Positions 34,807-44,031 are shown, counted from the first letter of the stretch. The stretch: DNA of 64,000 nucleotides from Allobosea sp. ASV33 (GCF_016428755.1 NZ_JAELTI010000002.1:62001-126000); one strand, 5' to 3'. The notes: a model not told the origin generated them from the sequence alone. Made by a program: numbers and translations.

Positions 34807-35811
34807 GTGACGAAGCCGGCGACGCGCATCGTCGAACTTGAGGACGACGAACTCGAAGAATTCGTCGAGATATTCGCCGAACGAAAATCGAAAGACTACG
34901 TCGAAGTCGAGCGCATTGGCGGAGCCAATGACAAGGGCCGTGACGTCATAGGTTTCCTCTCGCGCTCCCGCCACGAGGGAGACTGGGACCTTTACCAGTG
35001 TAAACGGAAGACACGCGGCTCCAAACTCCGGGTTGGCGAGGCCATGACGGAGCTGGGCAAGGTCTTTCACCATCATGATGCCGGGGCGTACGCAACCCTC
35101 CCGCGACGGTACGTTTTCGTTTCGCCGCGAGGTATGGAGGGGTCGCTGACTACAATGCTGCTGAATCCTTCCCTCATCAGGAAGACACTGCTGGAGACCT
35201 GGGACAAGAATTGCCGGACGAGGATCACCGGCCGGAATCCTGTCGAACTCACGGCCGGCATCCGCGCGCTGATCGAGGCGTACGACTTCTCAGCGGTCGA
35301 GTGCCTGACCGCGCCGAAACTGGCCAAGGATCCCGCCGCGCTTCCTGCTCTTGTTCAGGTGTTGCGCCTACCCCCCGGCGAAGCGCCCGAAGGCGAAACG
35401 CCTGATGAAGTCAGCGACACTGAGCTGACTTATATTGCGCAGCTTCGGGATGTGTACGCGGGGTCGGCCGGGTCGGATTTCGCGACACTGGACGACGTTT
35501 TCGCGCACCCCAGGTTCGGGGAGCATCTCAGGATTCAGCGGCAGCGCTACTATCAGGCATGCGCTTTCCGTGATTTTCACCGCGATAATACGGCGGCGAG
35601 ATCGGTCGACGTATTCAAGAACGACATCTACCATTTACTGATCGACGTTTATAATGAGGAGCACCCGTCGCCCCTGGCAAGGATCGACGCGGTGATGAAA
35701 CATACGGGGGCTGCACCTGCGGGAATCCTGGGCACAATGGCTAGGCCTCCCGTGAAACAGGGTACGTGTCATCACCTTGTTTCGGACGGCAAGATCAGGT
35801 GGAGCCCATGA
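34807..35811 (+). CDS. ABC-3C system effector with Mrr-like nuclease domain
   Basis: A 334-residue protein from a GTG at 34807 behind CAGGGG. The N-terminal third is a PD-(D/E)xK domain of the Mrr type: GRDVIGF (Asp46), then DLYQCKRKT (Gln64-x-Lys66), with Glu in the first helix (EEFVEIFAE). The C-terminal part, from about residue 210 (ELTYIAQLRDVYAG) through VDVFKNDIYHLLIDVYNE, looks like the C-terminal domain that ABC three-component (ABC-3C) effectors use to dock on the other subunits. The gene overlaps the next by ATGA. Predicted action: DNA cleavage on invasion, triggered through the ATPase. Confidence 0.82.
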   Translation: MTKPATRIVELEDDELEEFVEIFAERKSKDYVEVERIGGANDKGRDVIGFLSRSRHEGDWDLYQCKRKTRGSKLRVGEAMTELGKVFHHHDAGAYATLPRRYVFVSPRGMEGSLTTMLLNPSLIRKTLLETWDKNCRTRITGRNPVELTAGIRALIEAYDFSAVECLTAPKLAKDPAALPALVQVLRLPPGEAPEGETPDEVSDTELTYIAQLRDVYAGSAGSDFATLDDVFAHPRFGEHLRIQRQRYYQACAFRDFHRDNTAARSVDVFKNDIYHLLIDVYNEEHPSPLARIDAVMKHTGAAPAGILGTMARPPVKQGTCHHLVSDGKIRWSP

Positions 35812-36293
35812 GCGTAAGCATTTCCGACCTGTATCATACGCCGCTTGAAGCGGGGATCCGTGCCGTCGTGGTGCTCGAGCATCTTCGGCCGATCACTGCC
35901 GATCTGAGCGAGGTCGTCCTTTACGACCACGTTGTCGTCCACGCATCCGACGTCGGCGGACCGATGTCGCTTCACGCTGCGGTCTCCGGCCGGAGGGGCG
36001 AGCTGCTCGTTCGACGCGGCATTGTGGAGGCAGGACTCGACCTCATGCGCAGATGCCACCTCCTGGAGAAGGTCGCCGACGATGAGGGCTTCACTTGGCG
36101 AGCTTCCGAGGAGGCCGCCTCGTATGTCGAACTGCTGGAGTCCTCCTATTCAGAAGATCTGAAGACCTGCGCGAGCTGGCTCGCAGAGCAGGTTCGGGAG
36201 CTGTCGAAGGCTGGCTTCAAGTCCATGGTTGTCGGTCACATCGGGGAATGGACCGAAAGTTTCGGGCATGGCACTGCCCAGGCGGGCGCCTGA
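35808..36293 (+). CDS. ABC-3C middle component
   Basis: A 161-residue protein started at the ATG overlapping the nuclease stop. It carries the middle-component pattern of ABC three-component systems: ISDLYHTPLEAGIRAVVVLE, then VVLYDHVVVHASDVGGPMSL and RRGELLVRRGIVEAGLDLM. In ABC-3C systems (defined by comparative genomics) the middle component is thought to bridge effector and ATPase. The start of the ATPase follows after one base, so the three proteins are made from one message in coupled fashion. Confidence 0.85.
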   Translation: MSVSISDLYHTPLEAGIRAVVVLEHLRPITADLSEVVLYDHVVVHASDVGGPMSLHAAVSGRRGELLVRRGIVEAGLDLMRRCHLLEKVADDEGFTWRASEEAASYVELLESSYSEDLKTCASWLAEQVRELSKAGFKSMVVGHIGEWTESFGHGTAQAGA

Positions 36294-36294
36294 T

Positions 36295-38172
36295 ATGCCG
36301 CCATCTCGGTTCATCCTGCGGCGCCTGGCTTTTACCGGACCGGATAGACAGAGCGTCGGCCTCGACTTCGCTTCGGGATTGACTGTCGTCTGGGGTGGCT
36401 CGCAGGCAGGCAAATCCTACGCGGTCAAAGCGCTCGACTACATGTTCGGTGGCGGATCTGCCCTGCCGGGCCTGACCGAAGCCGTCGGATATGACAGGTG
36501 CTGGCTAGAAATGGATCTGCCGAAGTCCGGTCGGATCACTCTCGCACGTTCGATGTCAAAGGGTGGATACGATCTTTTCGAGGGCGAGTTCGACCAAGCG
36601 CTCGCGCGGAAAAGCGACCGCACTCTGGCCGAAAATCACACCACTAAGAAGGAGAGCCTCTCGACATTCCTCCTTGGAGAACTCGGCGTCGGCGACACGG
36701 AAATCGCCCGGACCCAGAGCGGAGACAAGTCGACCTTCACGATCCGGCATTTCGCCAGTTACCTGTTCACCGAAGAGACCCCGATGATCGCGGAAGAAAG
36801 CCCGATTGTCGTGGACCGCCAAAGTAGTGACACGTTCAATAAGAACGTCCTCAAGTTCATCCTCACAGGCGTCGACGACAAGTCGATGGTGAAAGTCCCC
36901 GATACGAAGCAGCAGAGACAGACGAACGCGGGCCGCATTGAAATCGTTGAGGAGATGCTGAACGCGGCTGTGGCAGAACTTGCAGCCATGTACCCGGGCG
37001 TCGAGGATTTGACGACCTTGAAACTCGACCAGCAGGCCGAGCGGCTGGATGCGACGTTGGAAGCCTTCCGATCGAACTTGGCGAAGGGTCATTCGGCTCT
37101 CGACTCGCTTTCCATGGAACGCCGACTGCTGGTTTCCGAGCGTGAGGAACTGACGGAACGGGCGGACGAGGCAGCATTAACCATCGAGCGCTTCGAATTG
37201 CTGGCCACCAGCTTTGCAAGCGATATCCGCAGATTGATAATGTTGGAAGAAGGGGCCGCGGCCCTTATGGCAGGTGCGAAACGTACATGCGTTCTGTGCG
37301 GCGCCGATCCAGAACATCAGCATGTCGAGCACGGTTTCGAGGCCGTGGAAACTTCCCAGAAGGCCGTTTCCGCTGAGTTGAGGAAGGTCCGTGCCGAAAG
37401 CGCCGGATTGGCGAAGGCGATAGCGTCGCTCAAGGCCGAAGCGATCGGGATGCGGAGGCGGATTGATTCCCTTTTCGGTGACATCGAAGTCAAGGATGGG
37501 CTGATCGAGGCTGCGCGAAATGCCGCGGTCAAAACACGCGAACAGTACGAAGCGATCGATGTGGCGCGCAAGAAGCTCCATGATGCGATGTCCGTCGAGC
37601 GGAGGATTAGCGGACTAGGGGCTCGTCACGCGGAGCTGTCGAGGTTCAAGCCGAAGGGCGTCGCCAGGGGAAGCGTCATCACCGGAGTCGGCACCGTGGT
37701 CGGCGATGAACTCGCGGCTGCGGTGCAGAGCATCTTCAAAGAATGGAAGTACCCGGGAGATCCTCGGATCACATTTCACGAGCAGACCCATGATATCCTA
37801 CTGAACGGGAAGCAGCGGAACGCCAACGGCAAGGGCGTAAGGGCATTGCTGAACGCCGCATTCAAGATCGGCGTCATGGATGTCTGCCGGACTCGCAAAC
37901 TTCCACATCCGGGCATCGTCGTCCTCGACAGCCCGCTTCTCAGCTACCGAGATCCGCTCAAGTCCAAGCACAAGGAACTGAGCGCAGACGAAGCCACCGT
38001 GGCCGCGGCAGGGCTGAACGTGCACTTTTACAACTATCTTATCAAACGCTCCAATGACGCGCAGTTCATCGTCATCGAGAACCAGGATCCTCCGTTCCCG
38101 CTTCCAGAAAGTGTGCGCGAGCATGTCTTCGCAGGCGAACACGGCAACTCGGGCCGACGCGGTCTGTTTTGA
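36295..38172 (+). CDS. ABC-3C SMC/Rad50-like ATPase
   Basis: A 625-residue ATPase started at 36295, one base after the middle component. Walker A is GGSQAGKS (about 34-41). Long helical segments from about 210 to 460 form a short coiled coil with a zinc-hook-like CVLC (Cys333, Cys336) at the turn. The C-terminal lobe has IVVLDSPLLSYRDP, the Walker B/D-loop part. This is the architecture of Rad50-like sensors in ABC-3C conflict systems, where DNA or an invader signal would drive nuclease activation. The last gene of the unit; the exonuclease gene converges on it 38 bases away. Confidence 0.88.
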   Translation: MPPSRFILRRLAFTGPDRQSVGLDFASGLTVVWGGSQAGKSYAVKALDYMFGGGSALPGLTEAVGYDRCWLEMDLPKSGRITLARSMSKGGYDLFEGEFDQALARKSDRTLAENHTTKKESLSTFLLGELGVGDTEIARTQSGDKSTFTIRHFASYLFTEETPMIAEESPIVVDRQSSDTFNKNVLKFILTGVDDKSMVKVPDTKQQRQTNAGRIEIVEEMLNAAVAELAAMYPGVEDLTTLKLDQQAERLDATLEAFRSNLAKGHSALDSLSMERRLLVSEREELTERADEAALTIERFELLATSFASDIRRLIMLEEGAAALMAGAKRTCVLCGADPEHQHVEHGFEAVETSQKAVSAELRKVRAESAGLAKAIASLKAEAIGMRRRIDSLFGDIEVKDGLIEAARNAAVKTREQYEAIDVARKKLHDAMSVERRISGLGARHAELSRFKPKGVARGSVITGVGTVVGDELAAAVQSIFKEWKYPGDPRITFHEQTHDILLNGKQRNANGKGVRALLNAAFKIGVMDVCRTRKLPHPGIVVLDSPLLSYRDPLKSKHKELSADEATVAAAGLNVHFYNYLIKRSNDAQFIVIENQDPPFPLPESVREHVFAGEHGNSGRRGLF

Positions 38173-38210
38173 ACCCGTGGGTCACGCGTAATTTTAGCCA
38201 GCGCAAATAT

Positions 38211-39197
38211 TCAGGCACGAAATCGATCAAGCGCCGTTAGCCGCTGGGTCAGCGGTTCGGCATCCTCCCAGCAATAGATGTCGGACCTCAGATAACGTAG
38301 CTCCTCGTCATAGAGCTCCTCGTCGATTTCGATCCACCAAGCTCTGGGCCGTCCGTCGCTCCCATCCGACCAGCGATAGCCGCGGGTCTTGAGCTGGTCC
38401 TTCATGTCGAAGGGCGCGTTCTCGGCGAAGATGCGGACCCTGCTCTGCGCGCTCGATCGCAATAGCTCTGCGAACGGGCGCGTACCATTAGGCCCCGCTG
38501 GCCGTGCCAGCACCTCCAGGAGAGCGTGGCAGTCATCGGTTGCACGATGCCCTTCATGGAATAGTCCGGACTGACCGACGAGGTACCCGAGCTTGTTGCC
38601 TTCGAAGCCCAGGTCGGCCCACCTGATCTCGGTGACCGAGCATGCCCAGGCTTTCGACGCAAAGGTTGGCGAAAGCCCTTCGCAGAATGGGCGATCGAAT
38701 GCGGCATTGTGCGCAATGACGAGGTCGGCCGGTTCAACGAGAGCGTCGAGCGCGGCGATATCGATGTAGCGGCCAGACACCATCTCGTCCGTGATGCCGG
38801 TCAGCCTGGTAATCTCTGCTGGGATTGGCGCCGATGGCTGACGCAAGCCGCTGTAGACCCCGATGACGTCCCCAATCATGCCCACATCGTTGTAGGTGAA
38901 GCTCACTGCGCCGATTTCGATGATCTCGTCCCGGGAATGAAACAGCCCGGTGGTTTCTGTATCCACCAGCACCGCGACGTTCGGGAACGCGCTTTGCTCC
39001 CGGGCAACGATCGGACGGGGTACCAGCTTCCGCAGAACCTTGAAGCGTCCAGTCTCCTCTAGTCTTTGGGCAAGCTCCTCATCATCGCTGGATGGCAACA
39101 GGACTTCGGACCGGCGTTTCCTGGGAGATGGTCGGGGCGTCTGCCGATAACCCGGCGCATCGTCGAAAAGGTCGATCTGGGTGGATGCCATCTTCAT
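38211..39197 (-). CDS. DnaQ-like 3'-5' exonuclease
   Basis: A 328-residue DEDDh exonuclease. Exo I is VLVDTETTGL (Asp79, Glu81), Exo II is VIAHNAAFDRPF, and Exo III is HRATDDCHALLEVL (His and Asp). The N-terminus reads MKMASTQIDLFDDAP; QIDLF matches the beta-clamp binding consensus QL(S/D)LF. A C-terminal segment after about 230 (RVRIFAENAPFDMKDQLKTR, then RWSDGSDGRPRAWW) is a small extra domain. It resembles the epsilon-like exonucleases used in repair or phage defence rather than the replicative proofreader. Confidence 0.9.
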   Translation of the reverse strand: MKMASTQIDLFDDAPGYRQTPRPSPRKRRSEVLLPSSDDEELAQRLEETGRFKVLRKLVPRPIVAREQSAFPNVAVLVDTETTGLFHSRDEIIEIGAVSFTYNDVGMIGDVIGVYSGLRQPSAPIPAEITRLTGITDEMVSGRYIDIAALDALVEPADLVIAHNAAFDRPFCEGLSPTFASKAWACSVTEIRWADLGFEGNKLGYLVGQSGLFHEGHRATDDCHALLEVLARPAGPNGTRPFAELLRSSAQSRVRIFAENAPFDMKDQLKTRGYRWSDGSDGRPRAWWIEIDEELYDEELRYLRSDIYCWEDAEPLTQRLTALDRFRA

Positions 39198-39285
39198 CCG
39201 GCGACCTTATCCGTTTTTTCGTCACCGACTGCCAGGAGTCGTCATCAGCAGAAATTGAGGAAGCCGCGACACGACGGGCTGATGT

Positions 39286-39465
39286 TCATCCCAACCACAT
39301 GATCGCCGCTAGGTTGAGCACGATGATGGCGATGATCCCCGTGAGCACCGGCAAAACGAAGATGCCGTAGCCGGTGGCCGTCCCCTCGATCCATTTCGAG
39401 CGGAATTGGACGAAATGCTCGGATTTCGGCTTTCGGCGGTTCGGGGGCTTCGGCTCAGCGGCCAT
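39286..39465 (-). CDS. Small single-pass membrane protein
   Basis: A 59-residue frame starting at 39465: a basic, Pro-rich N-terminus (MAAEPKPPNRRKPKSEHFVQ), then FRSKWIEGTATGYG and a hydrophobic helix FVLPVLTGIIAIIVLNLAAI before the end at MWLG. The layout is typical of small one-helix inner-membrane proteins with a cytoplasmic N-terminus. No family recognised. It is alone, in the same direction as the exonuclease but 88 bases upstream of it. Confidence 0.6.
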   Translation of the reverse strand: MAAEPKPPNRRKPKSEHFVQFRSKWIEGTATGYGIFVLPVLTGIIAIIVLNLAAIMWLG

Positions 39466-40004
39466 CGGTCGGCCCTCTCAGCAAGAAGAAACTTGAGAGG
39501 CCGTCTGGGCTACAAAGTTTTATAACGCCCGAAATTGTTGTCGCTGCAAGTAAAGCACGCAGGTTGCCCACACCAGAATCACCAAGCTCGTCCATAAATA
39601 TACGAAATCACTAGTGAATATTTCGATTCGTGTATTTGGCGCTGAAGCGAAATTTTCCAACCCTGAAGGCCGTTTCACCCGAATCAATCCAGGCACCTCG
39701 GAGAGACCCTTCACCCACGTCTCCCCAGGAACGGTAGCCGGCGTCCGGCACCGAAGTCCCGACCGATCATAAAGTCCCCTCTGAAACATTTTCCGTCGCA
39801 TTTGGAACAGTGAACCCGTATGGCCGATCCAATATTAGTCGACCAATTCAAAACGCCGGGCGCAAAGCCAGCCAGCGAATTGGCGAATTAAATCGCTGCC
39901 TGATGACACATTGGAAGTCGCTGATACGGCAACTTTCAATACGTAACTTTTTTGTCCGAATATAAAATCCAAGAATAACAATATTTGCAGAGGGGATTTC
40001 TGCA
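39466..40004. other. AT-richer promoter region of the sarcosine-type operon
   Basis: These 539 bases are distinctly poorer in G and C than the flanking genes. A frame on the minus strand (39520-39801) has a hydrophobic stretch but poor coding character, so I do not call it. The last 60 bases contain TTGTCC near 39953 and AT-rich blocks that could be the promoter for the long plus-strand operon, and an inverted repeat over its ribosome site. Confidence 0.5.
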
Positions 40005-40005
40005 A
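39985..40005 (+). promoter_or_regulatory. Inverted repeat over the ribosome site of the first operon gene
   Basis: TTGCAGA (39985-39991) and TCTGCAA (39999-40005) are perfect complements around GGGGATT. The ribosome site GAGGGG and the A of the ATG fall inside the structure, so an RNA hairpin would mask translation; alternatively it is a DNA operator. Confidence 0.55.
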
Positions 40006-41579
40006 TGTCTCGCGTAGATGAACGGTCGACGGCTGGCAAGCCGTTGCCTGTACGGGAACATTTGCGCCTTCTCGTCGTCGGCGCCGGTCCGGCTGGCCTC
40101 GCTGCGGCGCTGGAAGCTGCTCGACGCGGCGTTGAAGTCGTATTGGTCGATGAACATCCCGTCGACAGCGCCCTGATGGGCCTCGACGTCCCTTTCCATT
40201 TCGGCCAGCGCATGAGCGGAGCGACCCGCAACAAGACGCGAATGATGGAAGCGATCGCGGCTTCCGATGAACGGATCGCGGACGCCTTCGAAGCCGGAGT
40301 TGACGTTCGTCTTGGCGTCTCCGCCTGGGGCCTGTTCTCCCCCAAGCCCGGCCTCCGTTGGCTGACCGGGCCGGTCGTCGGTCTCAGCGATGGCGAGAGC
40401 AGTTGGTACGCTTCCTTCGATGCCGCGATCCTCGCCACCGGGCGGCGGGACATCGGGCTGGCCTTCCCGGGCTGGGAACTGCCGGGCGTCATGGGTGTCA
40501 CCGCAGCGCAGACGTTGCTGCAACGCTATGACGCGCTAGAGAGCCAGCGGATCGTCATCCTCGGCTCCGGTGCGGAAGCGACGAGCTTCGCCGAAGCAGC
40601 CGTCGCGGCAGGGCGGACCGTCGTCGCGATGGTCGAGGTCGCGGATGCTCTCCGCGACGCGAAGGGTTGCGCGAAGCTCGCGTCCCAGGGCGTGGCGGTC
40701 CTGACGGGAGCCATGGTCGCTCGCGCGGCTGGCGGATCGGACGGCGTCGAAGACGTGGAGCTGACCGGAACCGACGGCCGCCACCTTCCCTGCGACACGG
40801 TGGTGCTCGCCATCGGCACTGCGCCCGTGATCGAACTGTTCGACGTCGCCGGTGCCGAGATTGCTTTCATGAGTTCTCGCGGCGGTCACGTTCCGCTTAC
40901 GGACACCGATGGGCGAACCTCCATCCCAGGCCTCTTCGCAGCCGGGGACTGCGCCGGGATTACCCAGGACAAGACCGCCGATCCCGCGATCGCGGCGGAG
41001 GAAGGTCGTCGCGCTGCCGCCGCGGCCTGCTCGGAGCTGGAGAGCGGCTCGCACGCTTCATGGCAGGCCCTGCCCGCCGATGGCACGGCAACCGACGATG
41101 TCGAAGCCAGCCGCTCGGCGTGGATCGAAGCGGCGATGACCGTCGCGGATACCGAAACGCACATCTGCCAGTGCGAGGAAGTCAGCATCCCCGATCTTCT
41201 CGGCGTTCGACCGCCGCATTACCTTCCGCGAGATCAAGCCCCCATGCTGGCGCGCGACCTCGCCTCTCTCGCCAACGACGGCCTCGTCCATCAGGACCAG
41301 ATCAAGCGGCTGACCCGTGCGGGCATGGGACCTTGCCAAGGACGACGTTGCCGTGAACAGGTCAGCGCGGTGCTGGCACGGGCAACGGGGACGCCGCTCG
41401 CGAAGCTTCCGCTGCCGAGCTATCGCGCGCCGGTCCGACCGCTCCCGCTCTCCGCCTTCGCGGAGGATCTCGAACCCGGCGTTGTCAGCGACAACTGGGA
41501 GGGTTGGTTCGGCATATCCGGCCAATGGGACCCGTTCTGGACGCTTGCCGATGGCGCCAGCGCGGAGGAGCGCTCATGA
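40005..41579 (+). CDS. FAD/NAD oxidoreductase with [2Fe-2S] domain (OoxA/HcnB-like)
   Basis: A 524-residue subunit similar to opine oxidase OoxA and hydrogen cyanide synthase HcnB. The N-terminal FAD-binding motif is LLVVGAGPAGLAAALEAARR (about 22-41); the second Rossmann motif is IVILGSGAEATSFAEAAVAA; the FAD-contact segment is IPGLFAAGDCAGI. From about residue 380 a Cys-rich BFD-type [2Fe-2S] site is seen: HICQCEEVSI and GPCQGRRCREQV. It should pass electrons from a partner dehydrogenase to a carrier. The partner is the next gene, which it overlaps by ATGA. Confidence 0.88.
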   Translation: MSRVDERSTAGKPLPVREHLRLLVVGAGPAGLAAALEAARRGVEVVLVDEHPVDSALMGLDVPFHFGQRMSGATRNKTRMMEAIAASDERIADAFEAGVDVRLGVSAWGLFSPKPGLRWLTGPVVGLSDGESSWYASFDAAILATGRRDIGLAFPGWELPGVMGVTAAQTLLQRYDALESQRIVILGSGAEATSFAEAAVAAGRTVVAMVEVADALRDAKGCAKLASQGVAVLTGAMVARAAGGSDGVEDVELTGTDGRHLPCDTVVLAIGTAPVIELFDVAGAEIAFMSSRGGHVPLTDTDGRTSIPGLFAAGDCAGITQDKTADPAIAAEEGRRAAAAACSELESGSHASWQALPADGTATDDVEASRSAWIEAAMTVADTETHICQCEEVSIPDLLGVRPPHYLPRDQAPMLARDLASLANDGLVHQDQIKRLTRAGMGPCQGRRCREQVSAVLARATGTPLAKLPLPSYRAPVRPLPLSAFAEDLEPGVVSDNWEGWFGISGQWDPFWTLADGASAEERS

Positions 41580-42757
41580 ACGCAACCGTCGGGACCAAGG
41601 GCGCCAGCGTCATCGTCATAGGTGGCGGCGTCACCGGCCTGAGTAGCGCCTGGTGGCTTGCCCGGGCGGGCGTCGACGTCATGGTCATCGAGAAGGGCAT
41701 CGTCGGCTGGGGCGCCTCCGGACGAAACGGCGGCGGCGCGACGCACCATCAAAGCCCCCTCTTCCTCGAGGAGCAGCGGCTGTGGCCGCAGATGGATGAA
41801 CTGCTCGGCTATCCGACCGAGTTCCAGCCGAAGCGCATCCGCATCGCTTTGAGCGATCAGCAGGTCGAGGAATTCAAGATCGGCGTCGAGAATACGCGCG
41901 GTCAGGGCTTTCCGGCCGAATGGCTCGACCCGAAGCAGGTCCGCGATCTCGTCCCCCTCGCCGGAAACAATGTCGTCGGCGGCGTCTATTACGAGCGAGG
42001 CGGCCACGCGAACCCGCAACGAACAGTGCAGGCCTATGCCTGGGCCTTGCAGGATCTCGGCGGACGCATCCTGCAACATACCGCGGTCACCGGCTTTCAA
42101 CGCCGGGGCGGCAAGGTCGCCGCCGTCGAAACCAACGCGGGCGTCTTCTCCTGCGACACGCTGATCCTGGCGGCCGGGCCGCAGACCGGTCGGCTCTCGG
42201 CCCTGCTCGACAGCGAAGTCCCGGTCACCGCGGCACGGGCCGAGATGATCGTCACGGAACCGCTGCCGTTGATGCCGATCGGCGGTGTCGACGGCAATCA
42301 TCTCTACGGCCGCCAGACCTTACGCGGGAATCTCGCCTATGGCGGCGGGCCGCATGAATGGCTTAGGCCGGAGGATGACGCGGTCGCTGCGCGCCCCTCG
42401 AGCCCGCTCGCCCGCAACGTCGCCAAGCGCCTCGCCGAACTCTTTCCGAAGGCCGCCCATATCCGCGTAATCCGTAGTTGGGCCGGGGTCATCGAAAACA
42501 CGCCAGACGGCCGCCCCGTGATCGATCGGCTCCCGACCGCCGCGAACGCGATCGTCGCGACCATGTCGAGCGTGGGCTTCGGCCTGTCACCGGCAACGGG
42601 ACGCGCGATCTCGCAGCTCGTGATCGACGGCCGGTGCGACTTCGCCGACCTGTCGAGCTTTCGCTTGTCGCGCTTCGGCAACCTGAGCCCGGACTGGCGC
42701 GAAGAGCGCGGCTGGCTTCCCCCTCAAACGGAAGATGACGATGCCCGCGCGGCCTGA
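41576..42757 (+). CDS. FAD-dependent amino-acid oxidase family subunit (OoxB/HcnC-like)
   Basis: A 393-residue DAO-family flavoprotein started at the ATG overlapping the upstream stop. The dinucleotide motif VIVIGGGVTGLSSAWWLARA is at residues 11-30 or so, and the C-terminal FAD loop is VIENTPDGRPVIDRL. Such subunits oxidise a secondary amine (opine, sarcosine, hydroxyproline) and hand electrons to a HcnB/OoxA partner, here the preceding gene. The third small [2Fe-2S] subunit (HcnA type) is missing as a separate gene. The gene overlaps soxB by 23 bases. Confidence 0.87.
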   Translation: MNATVGTKGASVIVIGGGVTGLSSAWWLARAGVDVMVIEKGIVGWGASGRNGGGATHHQSPLFLEEQRLWPQMDELLGYPTEFQPKRIRIALSDQQVEEFKIGVENTRGQGFPAEWLDPKQVRDLVPLAGNNVVGGVYYERGGHANPQRTVQAYAWALQDLGGRILQHTAVTGFQRRGGKVAAVETNAGVFSCDTLILAAGPQTGRLSALLDSEVPVTAARAEMIVTEPLPLMPIGGVDGNHLYGRQTLRGNLAYGGGPHEWLRPEDDAVAARPSSPLARNVAKRLAELFPKAAHIRVIRSWAGVIENTPDGRPVIDRLPTAANAIVATMSSVGFGLSPATGRAISQLVIDGRCDFADLSSFRLSRFGNLSPDWREERGWLPPQTEDDDARAA

Positions 42758-44018
42758 ACCGATCGCCGATCGCTATTCGGCCTGGCGCCTGCTGAAGGAG
42801 AGCTTCTCCGGCAATCAAGGCTGGAGACCCGCCTGGCGCAAGCCCGAGCCCAAGGCTTCCTATGACGTGATTATCGTCGGCGGCGGCGGCCACGGGCTGG
42901 CGACGGCGCATTACCTCGCCAGCGTTCACGGCATTACCAATGTCGCGGTGGTCGAGAAGGGGCCGATCGGCCTCGGCAATGGCGGGCGCAACACCACGAT
43001 CGTGCGCTCGAATTACGGACTGCCGAGTAATACGCGCTTCTACGAGCACTCGCTGAAGCTCTGGGAGGGCCTCGAGCAGGACCTCAACTACAACGTCATG
43101 ATGAGCCAGCGCGGCGTGCTCAACCTGTTCCATTCGGACTCGCAGCGCGATGCCGCCGCCAGGCGCGGCAACTCGATGCGGCTTCAGGGCGTCGACGCGG
43201 AACTGCTGGATCGAGACGGGGTGCGCGCATACGCGCCGTTCATCGAGATGGATAATCCGATGTTCCCGATCTTTGGCGGCCTGATGCAGCGGCGCGGAGG
43301 CACCGCACGGCACGACGCGGTGATCTGGGGGTTCGCCCGGGCAGCCGACCGACGCGGCGTCGATATCATCGAGCAGTGCGAGGTTACGGGCATCCGCCGC
43401 GAAGGCGGGCGCGTCACCGGCGTCGAGACCCCTCGGGGCTTCATCGGCGCCAAGAAGGTCGGCGTCGCCGTTGCCGGAAATACATCGCGCCTGGCGACGA
43501 TGGCTGGCCTTAGCCTGCCGGTGGAATCGCACCTGCTCCAGGCCTTCGTCTCCGAGGCGATCAAGCCGATGATCGATGGCGTCGTGACCTTCGGCGCCGG
43601 GCACTTCTACATCAGCCAGTCGGACAAGGGTGGCCTCGTCTTCGGCGGCGACCTCGACGGCTACAATTCCTATTCCCAGCGCGGAAATCTTCCGGTGGTC
43701 GAGCACCTGCTGGGTGCGGCCGTCTCGATGATCCCTGCCCTGTCCCGTCTGCGGGTGCTGCGGCAATGGGCCGGCATCATGGACATGACGATGGATTCCT
43801 CTCCCTTCATCTGCAAGACGCCGATCGACGGCCTCTATTTCAACGGCGGCTGGTGCTACGGCGGCTTTAAGGCCACCCCGGGCTCAGGCTGGTGCTTCGC
43901 CCATACAATCGCGCGGGACGAACCCCACGCCTTCAACGCCGACCTGACGATCGACCGCTTCCGCGACGGCCGCATGATCGACGAACGGGGTGCCGGCCCC
44001 AACCCCTGGGCGCAGTGA
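42735..44018 (+). CDS. soxB: Sarcosine oxidase beta subunit
   Basis: A 427-residue subunit of heterotetrameric sarcosine oxidase. The FAD motif is VIIVGGGGHGLATAHYLAS; the GLGNGGRNTTIVRSNY block and GTARHDAVIWGFARAADRRG are typical, with the His in the latter matching the residue that binds FMN covalently in bacterial SoxB. It carries out sarcosine oxidation at the FAD. The start at 42735 overlaps the previous gene; a second ATG two codons on is possible. Followed by soxD, soxA and soxG in the usual order. Confidence 0.96.
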   Translation: MTMPARPEPIADRYSAWRLLKESFSGNQGWRPAWRKPEPKASYDVIIVGGGGHGLATAHYLASVHGITNVAVVEKGPIGLGNGGRNTTIVRSNYGLPSNTRFYEHSLKLWEGLEQDLNYNVMMSQRGVLNLFHSDSQRDAAARRGNSMRLQGVDAELLDRDGVRAYAPFIEMDNPMFPIFGGLMQRRGGTARHDAVIWGFARAADRRGVDIIEQCEVTGIRREGGRVTGVETPRGFIGAKKVGVAVAGNTSRLATMAGLSLPVESHLLQAFVSEAIKPMIDGVVTFGAGHFYISQSDKGGLVFGGDLDGYNSYSQRGNLPVVEHLLGAAVSMIPALSRLRVLRQWAGIMDMTMDSSPFICKTPIDGLYFNGGWCYGGFKATPGSGWCFAHTIARDEPHAFNADLTIDRFRDGRMIDERGAGPNPWAQ

Positions 44019-44031
44019 GGCGGCGGCGGCA

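Noticed and set aside
39520-39801. A 93-codon minus-strand frame with one hydrophobic segment
   Set aside because: AT-rich, no ribosome site, poor composition before the hydrophobic part; more likely promoter DNA of the downstream operon.
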